The notes below the pieces were generated by a model. It saw only the letters and a list, made by a program, of their open reading frames with translations. It was not told the origin of the DNA and made no database searches. From DATAES01 sp963802415 (GTDB lineage: Bacteria > Actinomycetota > Acidimicrobiia > Acidimicrobiales > JACDCH01), in assembly GCA_963802415.1 (NCBI GenBank), contig CAWDIH010000002.1, positions 124,001 to 188,000 of the forward strand: a stretch of DNA of 64,000 nucleotides, read 5' to 3'. Shown in pieces: positions 27,486 through 36,554 of this stretch (position 1 is the stretch's first letter; each line of letters starts with the position of its first letter). A program made the translations under genes and the position numbers.

Positions 27486-28378
27486 GCACCTTCGTCGACG
27501 AGAACACCAAGGTCGTCTACCAAGGACTGACCGGCTCGCAAGGCCGCTTCTACGGCATGCTCAACCGCGGCTACGGCACACAGGTGGTCGCGGGGACGAA
27601 CCCGAAGAAGGCAGGAACCGACGTCGACGGCATCCCGATCCACGCATCGGTGGCCGACGCGGTGCAGGCGACCGGCGCGACCGCGTCGTGCATCTTCATC
27701 CCTGCGCCGGGCGTGAAGGACGCGGTGCTCGAAGCGGCGGATGGTGGTGTCGACTTTATCGTGTGCATCACCGAAGGTGTGCCGGCACAGGACGAAGCGT
27801 GGTTCTACAACAAGCTCAAGCGCGACTTCCCGCACGTGCAGCTGCTCGGGCCGAACTGTCCCGGGATAATCAGCCCGGGCAAGTGCAACATCGGCATCAC
27901 TGCCGGACACATCGCACTCGCACCGGAGGCGGGCAAGCCGGCGGTCGGGATCGTGAGCCGGTCGGGCACGCTGACCTACCAGGCGCTGTACGAGCTGAAG
28001 CAGAAGGGGATCGGGGTCACGACGTGCGTCGGCATCGGTGGCGACCCGGTACCGGGGACGACGTTCATCGACTGCCTCGAGCGTTTCGAGGCCGACCCCG
28101 AGACGAAGGCTGTGATGATGATCGGCGAGATCGGCGGGTCCGCCGAGGAGGAAGCCGCTGCGTTCATCCAGGACAAGATGAGCAAGCCCGTATCCGCGTA
28201 CATCGCCGGTGTCACGGCCCCGGCCGGCAAGAAGATGGGTCACGCCGGTGCGATCGTCTCGGGCGGCAAGGGCACCGCTGCGGCGAAGATGGAGGCGTTG
28301 CGTGATGCGGGGGCCCGAGTGGGCAACAACCCCACCGAGGCGGGCGAACTGATGGCCGAGATCGTCGCCACGCTGTGA
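27482..28378 (+). CDS. sucD: succinyl-CoA synthetase alpha subunit
   Basis: Partner of SucC; binds CoA in its Rossmann domain and carries the phosphohistidine. 298 residues: VYQGLTGSQGRFYGMLNRGY, VAGTNPKKAG, LLGPNCPGIISPGKCNIGI, and the active-site histidine in GKKMGHAGAIVSGGKGTA. The normal family length and an intact frame are seen. The N-terminus has a few extra residues (MSTFVDENTK). A palindromic 3' element follows 10 nt after the stop. Confidence 0.97.
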   Translation: MSTFVDENTKVVYQGLTGSQGRFYGMLNRGYGTQVVAGTNPKKAGTDVDGIPIHASVADAVQATGATASCIFIPAPGVKDAVLEAADGGVDFIVCITEGVPAQDEAWFYNKLKRDFPHVQLLGPNCPGIISPGKCNIGITAGHIALAPEAGKPAVGIVSRSGTLTYQALYELKQKGIGVTTCVGIGGDPVPGTTFIDCLERFEADPETKAVMMIGEIGGSAEEEAAAFIQDKMSKPVSAYIAGVTAPAGKKMGHAGAIVSGGKGTAAAKMEALRDAGARVGNNPTEAGELMAEIVATL

Positions 28379-28387
28379 CCCCCTGGC

Positions 28388-28437
28388 GAATGTTGGATGG
28401 AAACGGGCGCTATGGCGCCCGTTTCTCCCCGGAGTTG
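28388..28437 (+). repeat. 3' palindromic element, copy 2 (after sucD)
   Basis: GAATGTTGGATGG, stem GAAACGGGCGC / GGCGCCCGTTTC around TAT, then CTCCCCGGAGTTGGGA, whose CTCC/GGAG can form a second small hairpin. Same orientation as sucD. Confidence 0.9.
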
Positions 28438-28454
28438 GGAGAGGGAGGACCGAG

Positions 28455-29714
28455 ATGACCAACGTGCGGTTCGATCTGCCGACTGATGCGATTCCGACGG
28501 CGTGGTTCAACGCGTTGCCGAGACTGCCGGAGCCGTTGCAGCCGCCGCTGCATCCGGGGACGAAGGAGCCGGTCGGGCCGGACGATCTCGCGCCGTTGTT
28601 CCCGATGGCGTTGATCGCGCAGGAGATGTCGGCCGACAAGGAGGTCGACATCCCCGGCGAGGTCATCGACGTCTACCGGCTCTGGCGGCCGACGCCCTTG
28701 GTACGTGCCGTCCGCCTCGAGCAGGCACTCGGCACTCCGGCGCGCATCTACTTCAAGGACGAGTCGGTGTCGCCGGCAGGGAGTCACAAGCCGAACACCG
28801 CCGTACCGCAAGCGTTCTACAACAAGGCCGAAGGCATCACCCGTCTCACGACCGAGACCGGCGCGGGACAGTGGGGCACGGCACTGTCGTTCGCCACCAC
28901 GCAGTTCGATCTCGAGTGCATGGTGTACATGGTCCGTACCTCGTTCGAGTCGAAGCCGTACCGGCGTGTCCTGATGGAAACGTGGGGCGCCCAGTGCGTG
29001 CCGTCGCCCGTCGACGATCCGAGCTCGCCCGGGTCGCTCGGGCTCGCCATCTCGGACGCCGTCCGCGACGCGGCCACGCGCGACGACAGCCATTACTCGC
29101 TCGGTTCCGTGCTCAACCACGTGCTTCTGCACCAGACCGTGATCGGGCTCGAGGCAATGGAACAGCTCGCCCTCGCCGGCGAGACACGCCCCGACGTAGT
29201 CATCGCGTCGTGCGGCGGCGGCTCGAATCTCGGCGGGATCTCCCTGCCCTTCCTCGAGGACACCGCCGTGCGACTCGTCGCCGTTGAGCCGTCGTCGTGC
29301 CCGACGCTGACCGAGGGCAACTTCGATTACGACTTCGGCGACACGGCAGGCATGACACCGCTCCTGCCCATGTTCACGCTCGGTCACGACTTCATGCCCC
29401 CGCCCATCCACGCGGGTGGCCTCCGGTATCACGGCGACTCGCCGATCGTCTCGCTGCTGGTGAAGACGGGACGCATGGAGGCCATGGCCTACCCGCAGGG
29501 CAAGGTGTTCGAGGCGGCGAGGCTGTTCGCCAACACGGAAGGCAAGGTGGCAGCACCTGAGACGAGTCACGCGATCCGTGCTGTGATCGACGAGGCGCTG
29601 GCCGCGAAGGAAACCGGCGAGGAACGCGTCATCCTGTTCAACTACTCGGGCCACGGACTGCTCGACCTCGCTGCCTATGACGACTTCAACCACGGACGGC
29701 TCGTCGACTCGTAG
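28455..29714 (+). CDS. trpB2: TrpB2-type tryptophan synthase beta-like enzyme
   Basis: PLP enzyme of the TrpB2 subgroup, 419 residues. VYRLWRPTPLVRAVRLEQAL, KDESVSPAGSHKPNTAVPQA (PLP lysine in SHKPN), TETGAGQWGTALSFAT and IASCGGGSNLGGISLPF (phosphate loop) are visible. TrpB2 proteins lack a TrpA partner; they make tryptophan from indole and serine or act on O-phosphoserine. The N-terminal extension LPRLPEPLQPPLHPGTKEPV is typical of the subgroup. ATG 28455 follows a GGGAGGA ribosome binding site. No other trp gene is near. Confidence 0.92.
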   Translation: MTNVRFDLPTDAIPTAWFNALPRLPEPLQPPLHPGTKEPVGPDDLAPLFPMALIAQEMSADKEVDIPGEVIDVYRLWRPTPLVRAVRLEQALGTPARIYFKDESVSPAGSHKPNTAVPQAFYNKAEGITRLTTETGAGQWGTALSFATTQFDLECMVYMVRTSFESKPYRRVLMETWGAQCVPSPVDDPSSPGSLGLAISDAVRDAATRDDSHYSLGSVLNHVLLHQTVIGLEAMEQLALAGETRPDVVIASCGGGSNLGGISLPFLEDTAVRLVAVEPSSCPTLTEGNFDYDFGDTAGMTPLLPMFTLGHDFMPPPIHAGGLRYHGDSPIVSLLVKTGRMEAMAYPQGKVFEAARLFANTEGKVAAPETSHAIRAVIDEALAAKETGEERVILFNYSGHGLLDLAAYDDFNHGRLVDS

Positions 29715-30714
29715 CGCTCGCATCCTGGTCGCGGCGGCAGTGCTGTTCGTCGCGGCGTGCAATTCCGGAGGGGCAGCAACGACCGCCTCATCGGTACCGG
29801 ACACGCCACCCTCGACGGCACCGCCGAGCACGACCGCCACAACGACGCCGCCCATGACCACGACCGTGCCACCAGTGACCTGGCCGGCCGTCCCGACTGA
29901 CGGTGTCGCACGCACGGTGCAGACCAAGAACGGCATTGTGCTGCCAGTCAGGGCAGCGAACCCGGATGGGACCTTCAACGTCGACACGCCGTGCAGCAAC
30001 CGCGCGAGGGTCTCCGGAACGCCGATCTCAGGCGCGAACGTCGTCCTCGATCCGGGCCACGGCGGCAACGAGACCGGAGCGATCGGACCGGGCGGCCTGG
30101 TCGAGAAGGACGTCAACTTCGCGGTCGCGCAGGAGACGCACCAGTTGCTCGAGGCGCAGGGCGCGCGCGTCGTCCTGACCCGCACCGGCGACTACAACAC
30201 CACCGTCAAGACGCGCGCCGAGATCGCGGCCGGCCTGCAACCGCAGGTGTTCGTGTCGATCCACCACAACGCGAACCCGGACGGACCGTCGGACGTCCCC
30301 GGGAACGAGACCTTCTACCAGATCGCCAGTCCGAACTCGAAGCGCCTCGCAGGCTTGATGTGGGAGGAGATCACCGCCGCGTTCACGCCGTATCACGTCG
30401 CGTGGATGGCGGAGACCGACCACGGTGCGAAGTACAGGGCGAACGCGGGTGGGAGCGACTACTACGGCATCCTCCGCGACGCGTCCGGTGTCACGACCGT
30501 GCTCTCGGAGGCGGCGTTCATCAGCAATCCGGCCGAGGAGCACCTGCTGGCCGACCCTGCATTCCGGCACGTCGAAGCGGAAGCAATCACGCGCGCCATC
30601 GTCCGTTATGTGACGACGAACGACCCCGGTGGTGGGTACGTGACGCCGTACGCGAGAACGGGGCCCGCTGGCCCAGGCGGCGGTCCCCAGGGCTGCACGG
30701 ATCCGCCGCTGTAG
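29677..30714 (+). CDS. lipoprotein N-acetylmuramoyl-L-alanine amidase
   Basis: Zinc amidase (Amidase_3) that cuts the bond between MurNAc and the stem peptide. Start to about residue 29 is a lipoprotein signal (ILVAAAVLFVAAC; lipobox VAAC), followed by a Thr/Pro/Ser-rich spacer and the catalytic domain: VVLDPGHGGNETGAIGPGGL and VEKDVNFAVA, SIHHNANP, and SEAAFISNPAEEH give the zinc and catalytic His/Glu residues. 345 residues. The start at ATG 29677 overlaps trpB2 by 38 nt; a later start is possible, but the signal needs the preceding basic stretch. Its product probably acts outside the membrane. Confidence 0.9.
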   Translation: MTTSTTDGSSTRSARILVAAAVLFVAACNSGGAATTASSVPDTPPSTAPPSTTATTTPPMTTTVPPVTWPAVPTDGVARTVQTKNGIVLPVRAANPDGTFNVDTPCSNRARVSGTPISGANVVLDPGHGGNETGAIGPGGLVEKDVNFAVAQETHQLLEAQGARVVLTRTGDYNTTVKTRAEIAAGLQPQVFVSIHHNANPDGPSDVPGNETFYQIASPNSKRLAGLMWEEITAAFTPYHVAWMAETDHGAKYRANAGGSDYYGILRDASGVTTVLSEAAFISNPAEEHLLADPAFRHVEAEAITRAIVRYVTTNDPGGGYVTPYARTGPAGPGGGPQGCTDPPL

Positions 30715-30724
30715 TCGGCCACAC

Positions 30725-31951
30725 CTATCGCACGTTGCGAAACTGCGTCGGTGCAGTGGTTGATGGCGCCGGTCCGGGTTGCTCCGGGCCGCTGTCACGT
30801 TTCGACAGCGGTGCGATCAACCACTGCGCGCCGACGGACGTCGCCCGCGATGCAAGCGGCCGCACGACCTGGCAACGCCGGGCGGTGTCGCACACGTCGA
30901 GGTTGCCGTCGCCGTCGATGAGTACAAAGGTCGAACTGTCGAGCCAGATCCCATCGACGGCGTCGACAGGCAACGCCGACGTCGTGCCATCGGGGAGCGA
31001 CAGCCGCACCCGTTCCGGCGAGGCAGGGATTCCGAACCCGACGGCGCTCGGCCCGTCAGGACCGACCGACCATTGGTCGGTCGCGCACGCAGGATCGAGT
31101 GAAGGCCGCGACTGCTCCGTGACGCCCGCTTCCGAGAGAGCGACCAGGACCGGGCACACACGATCGCCCTCGTGAAGCACCGCGAAGCCCTCGCCGACGC
31201 CACCGACGCCGCGATACGCCGGAAGCGGCGTGATCTGGCCGGTTGACGGAATCCAGACGGCCGCAGAAGTGCGGCCGCCGTCACCAGTCTCGAGGATGAC
31301 AATCGAGTCGGCGTAGCCGACGACGCGCGCGAACGTCGGGAACTGCGCGGTGGAACGCACCTTGTTCGTGACGGCGTCGGACACGACGAGCGTCGACGGC
31401 CCGACTCCGCCGGGCTCGACCTTCGAGTACGCCATGGACGTGCCGTCTCGCGACGCCGCGACACCGCTCACGGAAGTCGCCAATCTGACTGCATATGCGA
31501 CGTCGGGCGAGCCGGACCACCAGAGATCCGAGACCTCGCCGTGAGCGGTGGCCGCGACGAATCCGTCGACGACTCGAACGGGTCGAGCGTCGGGCGCGAC
31601 ATGGTCGGGAAAGCGAGCAACGGTCTTGCTGTCGACGAGCGTGCGGACCTCGCCGTCGACGAAGAACCACCCTGAAGTACTTCCTCCAGGTTGCACGCCC
31701 GTCGTCGATGAAGGTGCGCTCACCGTGGATGGTTCGCCGTACCTGTCGAGGGCAACAAAGACGGCCATGGCCACGACCACGACGCCGATCACGCCCGCGA
31801 CCCGCCAGCGGGCACGTGCCAAAGCGCGACGCGCGGCGTTGCGCTCCATTCGCTCCGACGCCTCCGAGACGGCGTCTTCGACGATCGCATCGAAGTCGCG
31901 TCGATCGCCTCGACCGGCGAGATCTTCGAGGCGATCGTACGGCTCAGTCAA
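30725..31951 (-). CDS. membrane partner of ECF sigma factor, candidate anti-sigma
   Basis: I do not recognise the family. The 408 residues are a cytoplasmic N-terminus of about 50 charged residues (LTEPYDRLEDLAGRGDRRDF, RMERNAARRALARARWRV), one transmembrane helix VAGVIGVVVVAMAVFVALDR, and an exported domain of about 330 residues made of repeated beta motifs, possibly a propeller. Single-pass topology and its position behind an ECF sigma factor, with a TTGA start/stop overlap, suggest an anti-sigma factor or sensor. No zinc anti-sigma HxxxCxxC motif is present. TTG 31951 is chosen because of the 4-nt overlap. Confidence 0.6.
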   Translation of the reverse strand: MTEPYDRLEDLAGRGDRRDFDAIVEDAVSEASERMERNAARRALARARWRVAGVIGVVVVAMAVFVALDRYGEPSTVSAPSSTTGVQPGGSTSGWFFVDGEVRTLVDSKTVARFPDHVAPDARPVRVVDGFVAATAHGEVSDLWWSGSPDVAYAVRLATSVSGVAASRDGTSMAYSKVEPGGVGPSTLVVSDAVTNKVRSTAQFPTFARVVGYADSIVILETGDGGRTSAAVWIPSTGQITPLPAYRGVGGVGEGFAVLHEGDRVCPVLVALSEAGVTEQSRPSLDPACATDQWSVGPDGPSAVGFGIPASPERVRLSLPDGTTSALPVDAVDGIWLDSSTFVLIDGDGNLDVCDTARRCQVVRPLASRATSVGAQWLIAPLSKRDSGPEQPGPAPSTTAPTQFRNVR

Positions 31952-32493
31952 GCGACACTCTCGGTCTCGAACTCGGCCGTCAGCCGGCGACGCGCCCGTG
32001 ACAGTCGCGTTCGTGCAGCAGCCTCGGAGCACCCGAGCGTCGTCGCCGCCTGCCGTGTGGAAACGCCGTCGAGCTCCACGAGACACAACAGCGCCCGTGC
32101 CATCGGGTCGAGACCGCCGATGTCTGCCAGATGAGGTGAATAGTCGGGTATGAGAACGACCTCGTGCGGACCGAGCACGAACTCGCCACGGTCGCCGAGC
32201 GATTGGTGTGCCTCTTTCGAGGCCGCATCGACGATCGCCCGGCGGATGAACGCATCGATGTCGTCATCGGAGCTCCACCGACCGGAGGCGAGCACACGAA
32301 CCAATGCCTCCTGCACCAGGTCGTCGGGCTCGACGTGCATGCCACCGACGACGGCGGCGAAGCGACGAAGGTCCGCGTAGAGAGGGCGAAGCGCGCGCGC
32401 GACCACCCCCGCGTCGATCCGCCCGTTCTCGTTCAATCCGCCCTCCCGCTCGCTCTCCGCCTCAAGTCGCCGCGGTCCGAGCGATTGTGACAT
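31948..32493 (-). CDS. ECF-type RNA polymerase sigma factor
   Basis: 181 residues with both core regions of an extracytoplasmic-function sigma factor. Region 2: DLRRFAAVVGGMHVEPDDLV and QEALVRVLASG. Region 4: LDGVSTRQAATTLGCSEAAA followed by RTRLSRARRRL, the HTH that reads the -35 element. It lacks C-terminal extensions. The first about 25 residues are acidic and poorly conserved, so a later start is possible. It is translationally coupled to the membrane protein downstream. Regulon unknown. Confidence 0.9.
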   Translation of the reverse strand: MSQSLGPRRLEAESEREGGLNENGRIDAGVVARALRPLYADLRRFAAVVGGMHVEPDDLVQEALVRVLASGRWSSDDDIDAFIRRAIVDAASKEAHQSLGDRGEFVLGPHEVVLIPDYSPHLADIGGLDPMARALLCLVELDGVSTRQAATTLGCSEAAARTRLSRARRRLTAEFETESVA

Positions 32494-32532
32494 GCGGTCC
32501 CACCGTTGTCTCGTCAGCGGTGAGACACGACG

Positions 32533-32558
32533 AAGGCCCGCCGGTCGGCGGGCCTTCG
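32533..32558. terminator. hairpin terminator
   Basis: GAAGGCCCGCC and GGCGGGCCTTC form an 11-bp perfect stem with a GGTC loop, between the end of the membrane protein gene at 32578 and the start of the sigma factor gene, both on the minus strand. It would end the former transcript. Confidence 0.85.
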
Positions 32559-32577
32559 GCTCAGGAGATGGCGTGTA

Positions 32578-33063
32578 TCAGAAGGGGGTGGGAGGCGTCG
32601 TGCCCGGACCGGCTCCTGCCGCGTCGTCCTCTTTCGTCTGGAACTTGAGGTATGCACCAACCACCATGGCGATGACACCCAGCGAGGTCAGCCACAGGCC
32701 GAACTTGCGGTCGGCGCCGTTGTCACCGGTCAGCAGACGGAGCAGTACGAGGAACGCAGCGACCGCGCTGGCGATCAAGTACACCTGCGACCACGAGAGT
32801 GAGCCGGCCCGGTCGGGCATCCTCACCTCGTCGGCGAAGAACTTGCGCAGGACAAGGAGCACGACGATTGCGATCGAGATGATCCATGGGATCGTGCCTT
32901 GCAAGAAGTAATGGAAGCCATTGACGCTCTGCTCGGGAATGGCGAAGCCGGCGACGCTGCTCACCGCGAACCACTTGAAGAACACGCCGAGGAACACGGC
33001 AACGCAGCCACCGGCGAGGATCCAGTCGTTCGTGGTCACCTTCTTCAGGTCGAACTCGGACAA
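32578..33063 (-). CDS. four-helix membrane protein, unknown function
   Basis: 161 residues with a short charged start (SEFDLKKVTTNDW) and four hydrophobic segments: ILAGGCVAVFLGVFF, TIPWIISIAIVVLLVL, VYLIASAVAAFLVLL and WLTSLGVIAMVVGAYL. A Thr/Pro-rich cytoplasmic tail ends the chain. Similar small proteins are frequent in actinobacteria but I cannot name a function. TTG 33063 follows an excellent AGGAGGAGG ribosome binding site. A strong terminator follows. Confidence 0.8.
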   Translation of the reverse strand: MSEFDLKKVTTNDWILAGGCVAVFLGVFFKWFAVSSVAGFAIPEQSVNGFHYFLQGTIPWIISIAIVVLLVLRKFFADEVRMPDRAGSLSWSQVYLIASAVAAFLVLLRLLTGDNGADRKFGLWLTSLGVIAMVVGAYLKFQTKEDDAAGAGPGTTPPTPF

Positions 33064-33141
33064 GTTCCCGCCTCCTCCTGAGGGGTGTGCCGCCGAAGCT
33101 GTGCGCGTACCGTAACGCACAAATGGTGCACGAGAGCGAGA

Positions 33142-33147
33142 TAGCGT
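33142..33147 (+). promoter_or_regulatory. candidate -10 TAGCGT for purN
   Basis: TAGCGT ends 6 nt before GTG 33154. Confidence 0.5.
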
Positions 33148-33153
33148 GCCCCT

Positions 33154-33720
33154 GTGAGGCTCGGAGTGTTGGCATCGGGGACCGGCACGAACCTCGAAGC
33201 CATCCTTAGCGAAGGCATCCCGGTCGCAGTCGTCGTGGTCGACCGTCGTTGCCCCGCCACGGAGATCGCGAGCGCGCACGGCGTGCCCGCAGTACTGGTC
33301 GAACGCACGAGCTTCGGCCGGGACTTCGACCGTCTCGCCTACACGAACCAGGTCATCGACGTGCTCGAGGCGCACGACGTCGACATCGTCGTGATGGCTG
33401 GGTTCGGCACAATCTTCGACAAGCCGATGTTCGACGCGTACGAGGGCCGCATCCTCAACACGCATCCGGCTCTGCTGCCGGCATTCCCCGGTTGGCACGC
33501 CGTGCGTGATGCACTCGACGCCGGCGTGAAGATCACCGGCATCACGGTGCACGTCGCCACGCTCGAGGTCGACGCCGGACCGATTCTCGCCCAGGAAGCC
33601 GTCCGGGTGGACCCCAGCGACACGGAGGAAACGCTTCACGAACGGATAAAAGAGGTGGAGCGACGGCTGTATCCCGCGACGATCAAGAGGATCCTCGAAA
33701 CCGGAAAGGTGCAGCCGTGA
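33154..33720 (+). CDS. purN: phosphoribosylglycinamide formyltransferase
   Basis: Adds the formyl group from 10-formyl-THF to GAR, the third step of IMP synthesis. 188 residues: LGVLASGTGTNLEAIL with the phosphate loop, VVVMAGFGTIF, and the signature ILNTHPALLPAFPGWHAV with catalytic Asn and His; the catalytic Asp is in HVATLEVDAGPI. GTG 33154 follows the -10-like TAGCGT. The stop overlaps the purH start (GTGA). Confidence 0.95.
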   Translation: MRLGVLASGTGTNLEAILSEGIPVAVVVVDRRCPATEIASAHGVPAVLVERTSFGRDFDRLAYTNQVIDVLEAHDVDIVVMAGFGTIFDKPMFDAYEGRILNTHPALLPAFPGWHAVRDALDAGVKITGITVHVATLEVDAGPILAQEAVRVDPSDTEETLHERIKEVERRLYPATIKRILETGKVQP

Positions 33721-35221
33721 GGGCCCTGCTGAGCGTCTACGACAAGACGGGAGTCGTCCAGTTCGCCCACTCGTTGCACGAAGTGGGCGTCGAGCTGCTC
33801 TCGAGTGGTGGCACGGCATCGGCCCTCCGGGATGCCGCCCTTCCTGTCACCGACACCGCCGAGCTGACGGGTTTCCCGCGATCCTCGGACATCGGGTGGT
33901 GACGCTGCACCCCAACGTGCACGCGGGGATCCTTGCCGACCGCGACGACCCGGAGCATCGAGCAGACCTCGAGCAGTACGGCATCGACCCCATCGATCTC
34001 GTCGTCGTCAATCTCTACCCCTTCTCGTCGAATCCCTCGACCGAGCTCATCGACATCGGCGGCCCCGCAATGCTCCGGGCGGCAGCGAAGAACCACGCGC
34101 ACGTCGGCGCCGTGACCGACCCCGCCGACTACGACACGGTTCTCGACGAACTGCGAAGGTCCGGCGGTCTCAGTGCGGACACGAAGCGACGGCTGGCGCG
34201 CAAGGCGTTCGCGCACACGGCCGCGTACGACGCCGCGATCGTCCAGTGGTTGGACGGCGACGAGTTGCTGCCCGACTCGCTCGCGCTTGCCTACGAGAAG
34301 GTTCCGCTCGAGCTTCGTTACGGCGAGAACCCGCATCAGCGGGCGGCGCTCTACAGGCGTCAAGGCGCGACGCCGTGGTGGGACGGCATGACGCAGCACT
34401 CGGGACTCGCACTGTCCTACCTGAACCTTTACGACGCAGACGCGGCTTGGTTGCTCGTTCACGACATGGATCCGTCCGGTGGCCCGGCATGCGCCATCAT
34501 CAAGCACGCCAACCCGTGCGGCGCTGCGATCGCGCCGACGCTGGACGAGGCATACCAGCTCGCGTTCGAGTGCGACGAGCGATCTGCGTTCGGCGGAATC
34601 GTCGCGTTGAACCGGCTCGTCGACGATGCGACCGTCGAGCGGATGGTTGCCGCCGCGCAGGCCGACGTGGTCATCGCGCCGGGTTACGGTCCCGGCGTCG
34701 TCGAACAGCTCGTCGCGAAACGCAAGAACACTCGGATCCTCGAAGCGCCCCCACCGACACCCGACGCTCGCCATCTCCGATCCGTCAGCGGCGGTCTGCT
34801 CGTCCAGGAACCGCACCACTTTGCGTCACCACGATCGACATGGAGGGTCGTCACCGAACGTCGACCGACGGAGTCCGAACTCGACGATGCGGAACTCGCG
34901 TTCCGCATCTGCGGCTATGTGAAGTCGAACTCGATCGTGCTCGTGCGCGAGGGCGTCGCGTGGGGCATCGGCGTCGGCCAGCAGAATCGGGTCGAGGCAG
35001 GACAGATCGCGGCGCAGAAGGCAGCCGGACGCGCCAAGGGCGGCGCTTGCGCCAGCGACGCGTTCTATCCGTTCCCGGACGGCATCGAAGCAGCGGCCGA
35101 AGCCGGCGTCGCCGTCATCATCCAGCCGGGCGGCTCCGTCCGAGACGACGAGAACATCGCCAAGGCCAACGAGCTCGACGTCGCGATGGTCTTCACCGGC
35201 GAGCGACACTTCCTGCATTGA
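33717..35221 (+). CDS. purH: bifunctional AICAR formyltransferase/IMP cyclohydrolase, one frameshift
   Basis: Last two steps of IMP synthesis. The N-terminal cyclohydrolase domain starts RALLSVYDKTGVVQFAHSLH and includes LLSSGGTASALRD. The frame breaks at about 33,870 (ACGGGTTTCCCGCGATCC), after which AILGHRVVTLHPNVHAGILA continues in another frame. The C-terminal formyltransferase domain has the KHANPCGAA motif, RYGENPHQRAALY and QPGGSVRDDENI. About 500 residues in all, normal. The missing base falls in a C run, so an indel error is likely. Coupled to purN and followed by folD, which supplies folate one-carbon units. Confidence 0.94.
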
Positions 35222-35231
35222 GGGCGATGAC

Positions 35232-36089
35232 GTGAGCGCGGTGATGATGCCGGGCGGTCCGGTTGCGGATGCGGTGTTCGCCGATCTCGAGCCTCGCATC
35301 GAGAAGTTGAAGGCGAACGGGCACACTCCTGGGCTGGCCACGGTGCTCGTCGGTAGCGACGATGCCAGCGCGCGCTATGTCGGCATGAAGATGAAGAAGG
35401 CCCGAGAGCTCGGGTGCGCGAGCCCGCACATCCACCTGCCGGACGACGCCACCACGGCAGACGTCGTCGCGGTGGTGCGCCAGCTCAACGCGGATGACGC
35501 GGTCGACGCGATGCTCGTGCAGTACCCGACACCCCCACAGGTCGACTTCGACAAGGTGCTGATGGCTGTCGATCCCGACAAGGACGTCGACGGCATGCAC
35601 CCGACGAACCTCGGGCGCATGGCCCTCGGAATCCCCGGTCCCGTGTCGTGCACGCCGGCGGGCATCGAGGCGCTCCTCGCGCACTACGAGATCCCGGTCT
35701 CCGGTCGAAACGTCGTCATCCTCGGGCGGGGTGTCACGATCGGACGGCCGCTCGCCCTTCTGCTGTCGCAGAAGCGACCGACTGCGAACGCCGCCGTAAC
35801 CGTCGTTCACACGGGCGTTCCCGACTGGCCGCGCTACACGAAGGCGGCGGACATCGTCGTCGCGGCCGCCGGTGTCCCCGGGATCCTTCAACCCGAGCAC
35901 GTCGCGCCCGGGTCAGTGGTCGTGGGGGCCGGCGTGCGCTACGAAGGACGCACGCTGTTGCCCGACGTGGACGAGCGGTGCGAAGAGGTCGCGGGCTACA
36001 TCACACCTCGGCTGGGCGGCGTCGGACCGACGACGATCGCCATGTTGTTCAGGAACTTCGTCGAAGCAGCCGAACGAAGACGGATGTGA
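35232..36089 (+). CDS. folD: methylenetetrahydrofolate dehydrogenase/cyclohydrolase
   Basis: Interconverts 5,10-methylene- and 10-formyl-THF with NADP. 285 residues: ATVLVGSDDASARYVGMKMK with the catalytic Tyr-x-x-x-Lys, VQYPTPPQ, DKDVDGMHPTNLGRMALG, CTPAGIEALL, the NAD(P) motif VVILGRGVTIGRPLALLL, and GGVGPTTIAMLF at the end. The GTG start 35232 comes 10 nt after purH. It overlaps the next small gene by 4 nt. The purN-purH-folD order links formyl-THF supply to its use. Confidence 0.95.
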   Translation: MSAVMMPGGPVADAVFADLEPRIEKLKANGHTPGLATVLVGSDDASARYVGMKMKKARELGCASPHIHLPDDATTADVVAVVRQLNADDAVDAMLVQYPTPPQVDFDKVLMAVDPDKDVDGMHPTNLGRMALGIPGPVSCTPAGIEALLAHYEIPVSGRNVVILGRGVTIGRPLALLLSQKRPTANAAVTVVHTGVPDWPRYTKAADIVVAAAGVPGILQPEHVAPGSVVVGAGVRYEGRTLLPDVDERCEEVAGYITPRLGGVGPTTIAMLFRNFVEAAERRRM

Positions 36090-36517
36090 CAGGGACGAGC
36101 GACTTTCCGCCTCCAGGAGAGAAGCCTTCGACGCCACCGTCGCCGCCGGCCGCTCGGGCGCCCGGATGGTGGCAGGCCTCGGACGCCAACTGGTACCCGC
36201 CCGAGACCGCGCCGGGCTACGCGGCGCCACCGGCATACGGACCGCCACCGGCTTACGGCGGTGCCGGATACGGTTACACGCCGTATGCGTCGACCCGTGG
36301 GACGAACGGCATGGCCGTCGCCTCGCTCGTGCTCGGCATCGTCTGGCTCGACTGGATCGGCTCGGTCCTGGCCCTGATCTTCGGCTACATCGCTCTGAGC
36401 CAGATCAAGCGGCGGCAGCAGGGCGGAAGGGGTCTGGCCCTTGCAGGAATCACGCTCGGGTGGATCGGCATCGCTTTCCTGATGCTGGTCGTCGCACTCG
36501 CGGTCACGAACCGCTGA
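36086..36517 (+). CDS. DUF4190-like membrane protein with WYPPE motif
   Basis: 143 residues. The N-terminal 80 are Pro/Tyr/Gly-rich and include GWWQASDANWYPPE, a motif I associate with Acidimicrobiia surface-facing or cytoplasmic tails. The C-terminal DUF4190-like region has two hydrophobic helices with GMAVASLVLGIVWLDWIGSV, ALIFGYIALSQIKRR and GLALAGITLGWIGIAFLMLV. GTG 36086 overlaps the folD stop. Function unknown; folD partnership is probably only transcriptional. Confidence 0.8.
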   Translation: MTGTSDFPPPGEKPSTPPSPPAARAPGWWQASDANWYPPETAPGYAAPPAYGPPPAYGGAGYGYTPYASTRGTNGMAVASLVLGIVWLDWIGSVLALIFGYIALSQIKRRQQGGRGLALAGITLGWIGIAFLMLVVALAVTNR

Positions 36518-36539
36518 CATCGGCACCGGCGCGACTCGG

Positions 36540-36545
36540 TAGCCT
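36540..36545 (+). promoter_or_regulatory. candidate -10 TAGCCT for metF
   Basis: TAGCCT ends 9 nt before ATG 36555. Confidence 0.45.
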
Positions 36546-36554
36546 CGGTTGGCC

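Noticed and set aside
29677..29714. Wrong start for the amidase because of overlap with trpB2
   Set aside because: The overlap is only 38 nt and the lipoprotein signal needs the upstream basic residues; later starts would delete them.
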